From Canna indica (taxonomy: Eukaryota; Streptophyta; Magnoliopsida; Zingiberales; Cannaceae), in the NCBI GenBank assembly GCA_034359265.1, contig CP136895.1, positions 44,472,001-44,536,000 of the forward strand: a DNA stretch of 64,000 nucleotides. The letters run 5' to 3'. A program made the translations under genes and the position numbers. Positions 31,890-43,730 of the stretch are shown here, piece by piece. The notes below the pieces were generated by a model. It did not search any database, had not been told where the DNA came from, and saw only the letters and a list, made by a program, of their open reading frames with translations. Numbering within the stretch: the stretch's first letter is position 1; every line of letters starts with the position of its first letter.

Positions 31890-34800
31890 ATGAAGATGGT
31901 GTCATGGAATATAAGGGGGGCTTTGAAGAAGGAGGCCAATGAATATTTGTAGTCATTGGCTAACCTGCAAAAGCTAGATATGATATTGCTGTAAGAAACA
32001 CATCTTGAAGAAAATGAAGTCAAAAAATTCCTGCTACATAAAAGAAGAAATTGGGAGTCTGAAGTGGTTTTTAGCAATGGAAAATCAGGTGGATTAATAT
32101 TACTTTGGAGGATAGATAAAATTAAAGTCAGAACAATTCACAAAGATGATCAGAGTATCAATGTTGTGGTGCAAATGGATGATGGCAGAATATTTTTGCT
32201 AACAGGTGTATATGCCAGCACCAACATTAATAAAAGAGGGAAGCTATGGAAGAAGCTTTGTGAATTGAGTGTTACATAAGTGCATTGGATAGTTGTGGGT
32301 GACCTGAATTGCATCTCTGAAGCTAGTGAAAAAAGAGGAGGAAGATTGTTTATTCTAAATAAAGCAGTCAGGGATTTTAGAGAGTTTATTGAATGTACAG
32401 GCTTAATTGATGTTGGATATTTGGGATCCAAATTCACATGGACAAATAACAGAATAGGGGAAAAAAAGATATTAGCAAGGTTGGATAAAGTTCTTTACAA
32501 CATTCTTTGGACTAACTGGGACTTCAACTTCAAAGTGGAACATTAACAAAGGAGAGATTCACATCACAGGCCTTTACTGATCACTTGGGAGAAAAATGGT
32601 AGAAGGAAAAATTGGAGAAAATAGTTCACTTTTGAACATTACTGGTTAGAGCATCTTGAACTTGAGCTGGTATCCAAAGAGTTTTGGAATAATAGAGTAG
32701 ATAAAGAGGGAGATATTATGACTGATCTAAATTCTTATAAGCCAATCCTAGAGAATTGGAGCATTAAAAAGGTGGGAAACATTGAGAGAAAGCTGAAGGA
32801 AATCAATATGCAAATCAATGATATGGAAAAGAAGGAGGAAATGAATATGTTATCGGAAGATGAGAAAAGCATGTTGGGATGTTACACAAACCATGCAGTG
32901 GCATTAAGAAAGAAAATACACCTTAAGTGGTGGAAAGCCTTAAATTCTCTTGGAAGAGGAAAAAATCTAAGTATAGATGGTTATACTTTGAAATTTTACC
33001 AACACAGCTGGGATGTTATCAAAGAAAGATTGAAGAGGGACTTTAGAAAATTTCAAAGAAACAAAAAATTAGCAGAAGTTTAGAATGAAACACTATTGGT
33101 AATGATACCAAAAGTGGATAAGGCAAAGAGGATAACAGAATTTAGGCCTATAGCACTATGTAATGTGCTTTACAAGATATTAGGTAAAGTATTGGTAAAT
33201 AGAATAAAGCCTTATTTGCATAAATTAATCAGTATGGAGCAATCTGCCTTCATTGTAGGAAAGCAAATTCAAGATAATGTGTTAATTGCAAGTGAAGTAG
33301 TGAGCTCCATTTTTAAATCGAAGCCAAAGAGGCATTTTTCATAATGAAACTTGACTTAGAAAAGACCTATGATATGACTGAATGGGATGTAATTTATAAG
33401 GTAATGGAATGCATGGGATTTCCAAGTGTTATGATGGAATGGATAAAAGCATGCATTGAAGGAATCATGTTTAAATGTAAGATGAAGGGTGAGTTGTCTG
33501 ATGAATTCACAAGTTTCAGGGGGATAAGGCAGGTGACCCCTTATCCCCTTACCTTTTTATAATGATGGAAGAAATTCAAGCTAGAGTGTTTGAGAATGCA
33601 GTGGATAGTGGAAAGGTTATACCTTTTAAAATCAAAAATTTCAGTTTAAGTCATATGTGTTTTGCAGATGATATCATAGTTGTAACAAAGTGCAATAAGA
33701 AAGCTTGCAAAGAGCTAAAGGAGGTCCTAGAAACATATTGCAATGTAACTGGACAGAAGATTAGTTTCAGCAAATCTGAATTATTTTTTCTTGATAAGTG
33801 TTCCCCAGACATAAAGCATGAAGTGTGTCAATTTTTTAACATAAAGGAAGGTGCATTTCCAATGAAATACCTGCGAGCTTATATTTCACCAAAAAGGCTA
33901 AGGAAAGAAGCTGAATTGAAGTTGATTGAGAAAGTGAAAAACAAAACTGAACCGTGGGCAAGGAAATTTATATCTCAAGCAAGGAGGAAGGTGTTGATTA
34001 GCTCAGCTTTAAATTCAATTCCTACATATTCTCTTCTAACCTCATGGGTGAGTGAAGATGCAGTCAAAAAGTTAACAAAAACTACAAAAGATTTTTGTTG
34101 GTCTGCAGATGGAAGTAGGAAGTCAACCAGATTGGTTAGTTGGAAAAAAGTTACAGATAATAAAGGCAGTGGGGGATTAGGAATTAGAGATTTATCTCTA
34201 ATGAGGAAAGCTATGATGGCCAAGAGAGTTCTACTTCTGTTGAATAAGGAGAGAAGTAATTGGGTTTCTTTCTACATTGAAAAGTATGGAAAATTTAATC
34301 CTTGGGGATTTGAAAAAAACATGAAACTGTCATGGACAACAAGGGCTATAGGGAAGTGTATGGATCAACTCAAAGAATGACTTAGAAAAAAAATAGAGAA
34401 TGGGTTGAATACAGATATATGGCAAGAGAATTGGATAGATGAAGTGTCAATATGTAAATGATCAACTCAAAGAATGAAGTGTCAATATGTAAATGGCCAA
34501 CCTTTGTAAATCCTTGTGAATGGGACAGTCGGGTACTTGATGTTTGTTTTGCACAGGAACTAAAGCAGAAAATACTGATGCTGCAGCTTGATTGCAAAGA
34601 AGGAGAAGATAAGTGGATATGGGCCGGGAATTGGGAAGGTACATTATCAGTTAGAGATGTATACTATCATCTGAAACAGAAAGAGGAAGAAAAGGAGCAA
34701 AGGAACATTAATTGGAGAAAGATTTGGAGGTTAAAGGTATCTGAAAAAATCAAAATCTTCATTTGGAAATTACTATAGAAAAGGCTACCAACTTCTGGCT

Positions 34801-35822
34801 AGTTTGCCAAAATAAAAAAGACTGAACCTGATAAATGTCATTTTTGCCAGAATGATTCTGATGATATTGATCATTTTTTCTTTAAATGTGATGTTGTTAA
34901 GCAGTATTGGTACATGGTGGAAAGGAAACTAAATCTACAGTTCAGATTAAAAAACAATTGGAGTGAAGGTAAATGGTTAGAGGAAGATGCAGGTTTTGAA
35001 AAGGAATCAGCAGAAAAACAAATGACTTTCTTGGCTATTTCGTGGTGGTATATTTAGAAGAATAGGAACAACATGAAATTTAATGGAACAATGTGGGATG
35101 CAGACTATATGTTTAACAAGGTTTAGCATGAAACCTGGGAGTATACGACAGTTTCAGTAAAAAGAAATAGTGAAGAGAAGGAGAAGAATAACAAGAGTAT
35201 GGCAGAAAACAACATCAAGAGCTTGTGTATGTATACTGATGCAGCATGGAGGAATGGATACATGGCAGGGTGTGGTTTTGTTATTGTAGAAGGTAATAAA
35301 AATGTTATTTTGAAAGGTAATGGAATAGAGGTAGCTGGGAATGCCTTACAAGCTAAGACAAAGACCATATGATATGGCTTGGACAATGCAAGGAAAAAAA
35401 GATTGACAAAGATAACTGCGTACTCAGATTACATTCGAATAATTAAAATTCTTAAAGGTGAATTCGAAGTGCCATGGGACATAGCAATTACTGTAAGAAA
35501 GGTAAAGGCCTTGGCTGCATTGGTAGTGGTGGAAGATTGGAAACACATAGGAAGAGAGGAAAATTTAGATGCTCATAAGCTAGCAGGCGAGGCTTTGAAG
35601 TTTGTTTCTAGCAGAGAACAAGGTTCTAGCTATAACAGAAAAGCTTGTAATAAAAAGAATGATGTTCTTTGTAGTTCTTATATGGGAACGGTGTGTAGGG
35701 ATGTAAATGTTGATGGTTTATCAGTTAATAAAGAGAATCCCCAGGGGGAATATGGTAATGCTTTGTTAGTTGGCGAAGGGTGCACGACTACTAGTCCAAT
35801 GCCCTTTTTACCCGACTACTGA
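31890..35822 (+). pseudogene. LINE ORF2 (endonuclease, RT, zf-RVT, RNase H), inactivated
   Basis: Starts MKMVSWNIRGALKKEA at 31890. The endonuclease includes ETHLEE and VVGDLNCISEASEKRGG and ends LARLDKVLYN (to about 32546). In-frame stops occur at 31950, 31992, 32277, 32544, 32622 and 33081. The linker and RT N-terminus seem shortened: IHLKWWKAL is followed at once by GYTLKFYQHSWDVI, with well over 100 residues missing. RT: FRPIALCNVLYKILGKVL, SAFIVGKQIQDNVL, then frameshifts near 33325 and 33530 (a lost G before the PLSPYLF-type block), and the catalytic FADD near 33663. A zf-RVT region (34720-34900) and RNase H (CMYTDAAWRNGYMAGCGFVI, about 35220) follow. RNase H marks the plant L1 subgroup with that domain. 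Confidence 0.88.
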
Positions 35823-36085
35823 GCGTAACCTGACCTCTTTTATTGGGGTGTTTTGTTTTGTTTAAAAAATAAATAAATCAATTCGAGATAGTTAAATCAA
35901 ATCCCATTTTTATATGAATTGCATGTAGCACGGGTGAACTCCTTCAATTAAATCGGTCTATTAACTGGTTCAATTGAACTCGCTCTAAACATGGTTCACT
36001 ATTAACTTGCTCAATTAAATTTCGATTTGGGTTTGATCAGGCTAGTTGGATTCGGTTCGGACCCAATTTATGTCAACCCCTAACA

Positions 36086-36944
36086 AATGAGTTTGAGACG
36101 AGTTTTAGTGTAAAATTCTGAACTCTTTCCAAACCTTACAGGATTTTCACCTCAAAGTCTTATACTTTTCCTGCAACCCAACGGAAAAAACTCGCTAATG
36201 ACCTATCAAGGTCTGGGACGTATGAAATACCTATTTACATCAACCCGCTGCCATCCTTAGAACCATTGAACAAAGTATATATAAATTTGTGTCAACTAAT
36301 CATTAATGGTTCATTTGCTTTATTTGATAGAATTGAATATGATAGGATATCATGATGAGAGAGTATTAAATAAAAAAAATTAATACGATATATATCGACT
36401 ATAATATTAAATTTATATTTTTTTATTTATATTTTTTTTTAATTCATGCATTAAATAAATAAAAAATATAAATTTATCTTTTATACTATTCCTCCCTGTC
36501 CTAGCAAAGATGCCCCAAAAGTTTAATTCGTGCACATACCTATCACAAATAATAAAGACGACATCAACATGCTTCAAAAGTGGTTAGCAGCAAATCATTA
36601 GATTTCCGAGAGATTCTAAGATGAGTTATCTTGTCACACATCATAAAACTGCACCAGCATGTGGTTTGTCTTATAAACCAACACTCGGGTCTTTAATTTC
36701 TGTCTCCCGTGGGAACAATACATTTAAGACTATGTCTGCTTCCTATCTTACTAGTTAAGTAGCAACATAAGTGTTTTTCCTTGAGCATAATTACTAGTTA
36801 ATGTTACTCAAATCTTACATTACTAGACTATTTTTTCAGTAATTACTGCTTAACTTTGCTTGAAAATACATTTCGCAAGTATATATTCAAAGCAACAAGC
36901 GTTAACCGTAAACTAAAGGACGCTGGACCTTGATGAGCATGAAA
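36086..36944. other. Unassigned intergenic sequence
   Basis: No ORF, RNA gene or repeat ends that I can support. AT-rich around 36360-36490. Confidence 0.4.
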
Positions 36945-36952
36945 GATATAGC

Positions 36953-37410
36953 TAGGGGTGAGTTCAGATCGGGCCGGGCCGGAATTTGATATGTCCCGAT
37001 CCTGTTCCGATTTTGAGTCATGATGCAAATATGCGTCCCAATCCTAGTCCCGAATATGAAGCATCCCGATTTTATCCTGTCTTGAATTTTTTGAGACGGG
37101 ACCAGAACGCCCCGAACTTATTAATATTATTTTTCCTATAAATAAAACTATTTATTTATATTAAATAATTAATTATATTACTGTGTCCCAAAAAATTAAT
37201 ATTACATAATTTATATTATTTATATCATAAACCGGACCGGGCCAAGATAATCTCGATTTTTTTTTGTCGTCCCGGTCCCGATTTTTAATCGGGACAACTA
37301 TATTTGCCACGGTCTCATCCTGATTTTGAATCGAGACGGGATTTTTTCCTGAATTTTTCGGTCGGGTCAAACAAGGATGGCCGAGACGTCCCGACTCGTG
37401 CTCACCCCTA
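36953..37410. mobile_element. Non-autonomous hAT-type element 4 (458 bp)
   Basis: TAGGGGTGAGTTCAGATCGG ... CGACTCGTGCTCACCCCTA termini, flanks GATATAGC and GGTATAGC (seven of eight). Subterminal CGGGACGGGA/TCCCGATTC repeats, AT-rich core, no ORF. Confidence 0.9.
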
Positions 37411-37430
37411 GGTATAGCACCTCCATCTTC

Positions 37431-37834
37431 CAAGGGTGAGCGGGTCCGAGTATCTTGTATTTTTCATGATACCCGGATCCTACTTTGTATAGGATTGGTT
37501 CCTAGATTCTAGAATCAGACTCTACCCTGTTGAAACCTAGAACCGGACCCTATCTGGAATCACGATTTCAAGTTTCGGCTCCGAATACCCTGTTGAAACA
37601 TATTCATTTATAGGTTCTAAGATACAGATTCTAGAGTACCTTGTTGAAACATGAAAATGAACAAGTTCGGAGTACATGTTTCAAATACCGATTTCGATTT
37701 CAAATACCTGATGTATTAGATCCGGAGCAAAAACTAATTTTAACCGATTCCTTAATTTTTATCCCGAACCCTACCAGAATTCAATTCGGGTCTACCCCGA
37801 TTCTAGATCTATCTGGTACTCATGCATACCCCTA
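37431..37834. mobile_element. Non-autonomous hAT-type element 5 (404 bp)
   Basis: CAAGGGTGAGCGGGTCC ... CTCATGCATACCCCTA termini, flanks CCATCTTC and CCACCTTC (seven of eight). Interior repeats of GATTCTAGA, CCGGATCC and GTTGAAAC. Only 20 bp from element 4. Confidence 0.82.
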
Positions 37835-37842
37835 CCACCTTC

Positions 37843-38563
37843 TATCCGGTTTCTGAATTTTTTACATTGTAAAACTGGATGTAATCTTCCAGCGATGACT
37901 TGTTTCGGTACCAATAAACCTTGGTGGCTATAAATGAACTATATATTTTACGAAAGAAAGAATCTAAATAACCAACCAAAGAAAAAATGTGCAAACATTT
38001 TCCTAAATTTATAATATTATGCCTAATTTTGCAGGTACATGCTTTGAAGGGTTAGTTAAACTTGACTGCATCCATGATTAATATACTGAAACATAATGCA
38101 AAGTGATGATCAAATAGGTTTGAGTCGGCAAATTGTAGAATATCTCAGAGACCCAGCCGACAAGTGAACAAAACATACAATAATCCAAGATGTGATGGAA
38201 TTATAAAATAACCAATAATTCCTTTTCAAACATAGGTTACACCAAGAAACATGATTGTAAGTACTAAGTAGATCCTCCTGAGCTACCAGATACCGAGAGG
38301 AAAACTCCATACATATTCAAAGCCAAAATTGATTCAAATAGGAGATACAGTAACTGGACATAATTAAGCTTACCATCTGTTTGTAGAAAGCAACAGGTAA
38401 TAAAAGCAATCAAGAGCTGTTACTGGACATAGAACATGGCACAAAATTATAAATTATAAAAGGCACAGCTAGCTAGAAACAAGAACTGAATGGTTCCAAG
38501 TTCTTGATTACTAACCACGGGAACTGACATATTACCAACAGCCATCCTTTCATTGCAGTCAGG
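37843..38563. other. GRF downstream flank and 3' UTR
   Basis: No ORF with support. Lies beyond the GRF stop codon in transcription direction and should contain its 3' UTR; no polyadenylation site assigned. Confidence 0.45.
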
Positions 38564-41500
38564 TTAGAGTGAGGCAATTGTAGGGGCATTTACAATTGTT
38601 GAACCAAGAAGACTATTGCATATGCTTCCAGTGCTCTCATGAATCATGATGTTCTCTGCCCTCGGGCTACTGCCAGTGCTGCTCGAGACCGAGCCTAATG
38701 AATTTTTCTGTAGGACACCTGTTGGCGAGGACTGTAACTGAGAATTTGAGTCCCAGCCATCAGTCAGCATGTTTTGAGATGATGATGAGCAGTTCTTGCT
38801 TTGGTCCTTGGGGGTGGTATTGCTGCTTGTTAGAGCCTCCCCTAGTGGTCCAGCCATGGAGGCCTCCCAGCAGATTGGTCTCCAGTTAGTTTGTTGATGG
38901 CATACTTCATTCAGAAGACCTACTCCAAGACCCATTGAAGCTGGATCATGCTCCCTTGATAGCCTAAGTGGTGAAAGTGCCATTTTGTCATGGTATGAAG
39001 AGGAAGAAGAAAAGTCAGAGCTAGACATTGGTATTGAGATAGAGAGTTGAGTTCGATAATGTAATTCCTCTGATGTGGGCCAAGTGACAGCTGAGTGATA
39101 AGGCTTTGTTTTAGGGCAGACATCAATGAATTGGCGAAGGGGATGTGAGTGGTCACTGAGCCTTGGGTTACGAGTGAAACTGGTGCTATCAGAGAATGGA
39201 CCACTTGTAGGATTTAAAAGTGAACCAGTGGAAACGAGCCCAAAGTCTGTTCCAGATGAGGTCCCCTCAAATGGATTGCATTGCTTTGCAACAGGAAATA
39301 AGTTATTAATGGGCTTCTGATTCACAGGATTTAGCATGGAGATGTCCTTGGAACAACCATTTTGGTCTTCCTTGCTAGTCGACAGCCTGCAGAAGAATAG
39401 TGATGAGCATTGAATGACCATATGGTTGGGTGACATTTAAGAAGTAGCTTTTGAAAATATCAATCTCCAGTATGACATGCAGAAACCATGAGATGTCAAA
39501 GGCTAAAATTAGCTCAATCTAATACATAGTTGTAGCCACTTCAAGAAACACATTTTAAAATCTTGCATTACTCAATATTTTGAATATAAATTTCTTGACT
39601 TTATTTCCTACTGAGCAGTATTCTTAAGTTAAAGATCAAACTCTCCAATGTTCAAATGTATTTGGATTGTCAACTGCTGCAACAACTATGTAGGCCTAAG
39701 TTCTTAAGAAATAGGTCATGCGTTACTAAATACTTCAGAACTAGTTAAACATTAAGAAACTTTCTTATGTTCACTAAAGAATATATATATGCACCAAAAT
39801 GGTCTGATTGCTTGGTTTGCTCGTTATATTCTAGGCAACTCAAATTAATTTGCTTAGATATTCACCTTTTTTTTAGATATCTATCAGAGAACATATATAA
39901 ATTCTATAACAAGATGCAGAAAACAGAATGTTGATATTTAAACTCACATATATTCAAGTAATCTTCATACTTAAGAATATCTGATGACTATCATTCAGAA
40001 TACACCTATTGAGCATTTTTTTCTTCTTTCTTATTCAAATCATACACATTAACCCACAAACTCTACCAACTTTTTCATTGCATTAGTAAAAAATTAAGAC
40101 AACGAGCTAAACTGTTTAATTAAATTACCGAAGGAGATAATCAATTCAATCAAGTCATTTCCTACCCAGTGAGCTGTCCAAGGGAATGATTCGTGATGTT
40201 TGACTGCAAACTTTTACTCTGCTGTTGCGAAATGGTGAGGCTACCAGATGAAGATCCATCAGGAGCAGCTGGAGTTGATTGCGACAATGCAGTGCTTGGC
40301 ATCGCTTTGGCGGCATGGCCAGTGTGGCTTTCCACATGCTTTCTTGAACGATGGCGGCCCCGGTTCATGTGTCGCTCACAGTACTTTTGGTCAGCAACTG
40401 CATCCCTCGAGCACCGCCATTTCTTTCCATCAGTCCGACGGCATCTACCAGGTTCTGGATCAGTATTTCCAGAATACAAATGGTAGGATAGCCATCCAAC
40501 TGCAATAATCAAAATATATGTAAAAGTGATTAATAAAGCAATCATCCAAATATCCAAAATCAACAGGAAGCTGGAAGATATAAGGTGAAGAAGTAAACAT
40601 TACAGTTTTGAACCCTCTTTTTGCAAAGAAGCAAACATTTCAACATTCAGAAAGAAAAATATAACAGACTATACAGAACACTGGTAAAAAATTCAGCTGA
40701 GTTATTATGACTACTTCCTAAAGCTTAAGCTGTTAAGCAACGAGCTGAGTCATATTATAATTCTAATGAAAAAGAACTTTAGTAACTATGTACTAAGTTT
40801 TCTGCCTAAGTTGGATCAAGACGAATGAAAGGAACTGCTAAGAAAACAGTGGATATCCACCTAAGCAATTACAAACAAAGATGTCAGCAATCAAATAAGA
40901 TCTTTATGCAAAAATATCTTAGCCACCTCGCTCACAGTGTGGTGATGAAAAATCTACCCTAGAAAGTAGGAAGTCGTTTTCAGATTTTCTTTTCGAGCAT
41001 AGGTCTACAAGTACCTGAACCAAACGACCCAGCTGACAGGGGAGGAAACCCAGACGCACCAAGGCTTCTCCTGATGGGAAGGAGCAAAGTGGCCGGAACG
41101 GGCACATTTGCAACAAGGTACTTGTAGATCAAGGCCTGGTGTTCTAGTTCCAGCCACTGAGATGGAGTGAATGGCCCCCTGACCCTCGCCAGAACACCTT
41201 GCATGTTCGCATTAGAGCTCCCGAAATACAAGCCTGAAACAGGAAACAGGCAAAGGTGAAGAACAAGATATAGGGGAAAAGGGCAAGCTAAAACTCCAGC
41301 CAGAATATATGACACAGAACAAAGGGCAAAATAATGTAGAGAAATATGAACAAGATTTTGAAACTAAAGTCAGCTGTAGCCTGTAGAGCTCTCAAAGAGC
41401 TTCACAGAAGATTCACAACTTCCATACTTGCCTCCTGAAGCATTCGAGGAAGCAAATGAAGCTAAATAAGAATCAAACTTGCCATCTTTGCCCCCTTTCG

Positions 41501-42243
41501 TTAACCCCTCAAACTAAAGAGAGATTCCTCTCCTTCTCGATGATTTGTGTGTTCCTGACCATTTTCTTTCATGATTCGAAAGAAATAACCAAACAAGCAA
41601 AAGCCCCCTTTGGGATGAAGACAAGACCCGAACGGCAGGCAGAAAAAGAAAGAAAAATGCCAGCTTTTTTGTTGACAAAACCGAAAACAAAAGGCTTTCA
41701 AATGCTATGAAAAGACCCTGCTGCAATCAAAATAGACCATCTAAACCAAACCCTTTGCCTATGCTGGGCGAACTGTACGAAACCCCTAAAAGGAAACGAC
41801 CATGAACCAAGCTTCAAACCTCTAGCATGCTGCTAGTTACCTGCATTCCTGAGATAGCATTGCGTTGAAGACGCCGGTGAATGATTGTAGTAAGGCAAGC
41901 TCCCACCGTCGGCGACATCCATATCATTCTGCTTAGACGTTGACGAGAAGCTCAACATGTGCTCTCCATCAGGGAAGAGAGGATGGGTGTTGGATCTGAG
42001 GAGGAAAGGAGCCGCCTTTGTGGACTCCGTCACCAATGCCTCAGTCCTGGCCATCTTGAGGGCCCTCCAGTCATCGTCCTCGGCTTCAGCAGGCTTATCG
42101 TGTCTTTGAAAAATAGATCCAAACACTCCTCTTTGCCTGCTGACTTGGGCATCATGGGAGGTCAGAGACGAGGAGAAGAGGCTGCCACCCTCGGAAGAGG
42201 CGCCCATTAAAGTATCCACACCCAACACACCACCAAGGTCCAT
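38564..42243 (-). CDS. GRF: Growth-regulating factor (GRF) transcription factor, 4 exons
   Basis: Exons (minus): 42243-41841, 41233-41015, 40499-40166, 39386-38564, all with GT-AG introns and consistent phase, giving 592 residues. The ATG at 42241-42243 ([14 protein letters not shown]) is preferred; the GTG codon upstream is not a eukaryotic start. QLQ domain at about 156-190 ([19 protein letters not shown]). WRC domain at about 221-264 with zinc ligands C227, C237, C248 and H251 (CX9CX10CX2H) and basic [10 protein letters not shown]-terminal GRF motifs are [10 protein letters not shown] (FFD-like), TQLSISIPM (TQL) and [10 protein letters not shown]. GRFs bind DNA through WRC and the GIF coactivator through QLQ, and act in the nucleus to promote cell proliferation in growing organs. 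It is the only intact host gene seen. The subfamily is not assigned; the long segment before QLQ narrows it. Confidence 0.96.
40330..40350 (-). promoter_or_regulatory. miR396 target site in GRF exon 3
   Basis: The mRNA sense reads CGTTCAAGAAAGC then ATGTGGAA, encoding RSRKHVE (residues 258-264). It matches the conserved GRF target of miR396. The only difference from the usual GRF site, A for C after AAAGC, falls on the nucleotide that bulges in the duplex, so pairing is unchanged. Expect miR396 repression. Confidence 0.92.
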
Positions 42244-43020
42244 GTCCTCCACCACTTCGTGAGCCCACTATATGACCAAGGAAGCGAGGAGCCGGTAGCG
42301 AGGTTCATGAGAGGGCAGGTTGAGGGAAGGAGAGGGGAAGAGTAGAAGCAGGAAAGGAGGCATTTTTAAGGTGGGAACTGCAAATGGAAGAAAGAGTGAA
42401 TTGCTTTTATGGGTTGGGGAAGAGCTCAGAAAACCAGGCTGGTTTTCTTTTCTGGTTGCGCGGTGAAAGTAAATTATTGGAGTGTGGAGAGTGAGAGTAA
42501 ATGCAGTCTATTTTGCACGTACTTACAAAAAGAAATGGCGAACTGTAATGGATGTGCTTGTAGTTCTTTCTTAGACATCAAAAAAACTTTGATTTTAATT
42601 AAAGGATAATGTCTGTGTATGTATATAAATATAATATCTTTAAATTAATAACTACTTGCTAAATAATGAATCCATGTGAGAATGCACATTCAAAAGATGG
42701 CAGTATGGTCTCACACTTCGTTGTTGAGTTCATATATTGCGATCTAACTTAGGCAACTGAAGGGTGAACACAAGGCATTTACCATTTTAGTTGCAGGAAC
42801 AAGACAGCATGCACCAGCCTCTTTCTCTTCAATGTTTATTCTAGCCTTATCATTTATGTATACATGAGTTTTAGAATGAACAGACTTGATCGATTCAGAC
42901 TGCTTCATACAATATTTTTGTTTTTTTATCTGGTCGATCGAATTGGTATGACTTTAGAGCAAAATCAATGGTACAATATTGGCTTCAACAAGATATTATT
43001 GGTCCTTAATTGGTACAAAG
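42244..43020. other. GRF 5' UTR, promoter and upstream flank
   Basis: Region upstream of the GRF start; CT-rich near 42290-42370 on the coding strand, consistent with a plant 5' UTR. No TATA box or start site confidently placed. From 42600 on it is AT-rich intergenic DNA. Confidence 0.5.
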
Positions 43021-43558
43021 CATATATATGAGAAAGGACTTTGGTTTCTTGTCATGCCAAGTGTCGTGATAAAAATTATGCCAAGTGGCGTAAATTTAAG
43101 TACTTTAAATATATATTGTATAATATTAATGTAGATGCTTTTAGAAAAAAAATATGTATTCATTGCATTAATTTTTTTTATGACATGTAATATTATCTTT
43201 TTTAATATTAGCTCTCTTGAATGGTACGTAATAATCTTACCTCTTTTAAATATATAATATTATCTTTTTTATGGGAATTAATTTTGTTGCAACATTAGCA
43301 ACACTGGATTTAATTAAAATATTAAATTAATTTTTTTGCTCCTTGCTTATGGGAATTGTTGGTAGTTGACGAAAAAAATATTTTTTCACCTAAAAAAAAA
43401 ACAAAAAGTTAAATCCTTCTAATTGATATGTCTAATAATCCTCCTAATACACAAATGTAATCAATATTTTCATATTTTTAAATAATAGGTAAAATTAAAA
43501 TTAAGTTAACATATTAATATCAGACTCTTTTATCCGAAGTAAAAATAAATACACGAAT

Positions 43559-43721
43559 TAATGAGTCTCAATTTTTAGCTTGGTTCAAAGCTAACAAATA
43601 TTTCTCAGAGGCAAGAAGTTTGACATATGTTGAATTTTCTTTGTTGTTTGCATGAAAGCAAAACATTAGACGTAGGATTCGAAGAGAGATAAGCCAATTT
43701 TCGATTGAAAGAATATTATTT
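43559..43721 (+). repeat. Out-of-order duplicate of Helitron coding segment
   Basis: This 160-bp block (TAATGAGTCTCAATTTTTAG...) repeats the block at 44219-44381, but here it precedes coding text that should come before it. It points to rearrangement or to a remnant of another Helitron. Confidence 0.8.
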
Positions 43722-43730
43722 GATGGTTGA

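Larger units (their letters stand above)
30105..35878 (+). mobile_element. Near full-length L1-type LINE with 22-bp target duplication
   Basis: 5.8 kb, exactly flanked by a 22-bp duplication (30083-30104 and 35879-35900) within the element B LTR. It contains ORF1, ORF2 and an A-rich 3' tail (TTTAAAAAATAAATAAAT). The 5' end seems complete because ORF1 starts 33 bp in. Both ORFs are broken, so it is dead. Confidence 0.93.
22096..36085 (-). mobile_element. Element B: copia derivative without pol, heavily nested
   Basis: LTRs at 22096-23615 (3') and 28285-36085 (5', split by insertions), both TGTTAG...CTAACA. The minus orientation is fixed by the tRNA-Met primer site at 28271-28282 and the polypurine tract AAAGGAGGAAC next to the 3' LTR. 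The interior has gag, a knuckle remnant and a protease, then goes straight to the LTR: integrase, RT and RNase H are missing. Flanks AATAG and AATGA match imperfectly. It carries two hAT elements, two solo LTRs, one MULE-like element and one LINE. With these removed the LTRs are about 960-990 bp. Confidence 0.82.
28285..36085 (-). repeat. Element B 5' LTR, interrupted by a MULE-like element and a LINE
   Basis: TGTTAG...CTAACA. Subtracting the 1,026-bp MULE-like insert with its 9-bp duplication and the 5,774-bp LINE with its 22-bp duplication leaves about 970 bp, matching the other LTR copies. LTR text is seen at 28285-28977, 30004-30104 and 35879-36085. Confidence 0.88.

Noticed and set aside
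38698..40508. Plus-strand open frames over the GRF exons
   Set aside because: Shadows of the minus-strand GRF gene, which has domains, splice sites and a microRNA site.
42244..42255. A GRF start four codons upstream of the chosen ATG
   Set aside because: The upstream codon is GTG, not a normal plant start; the in-frame ATG at 42241-42243 matches the usual GRF beginning.
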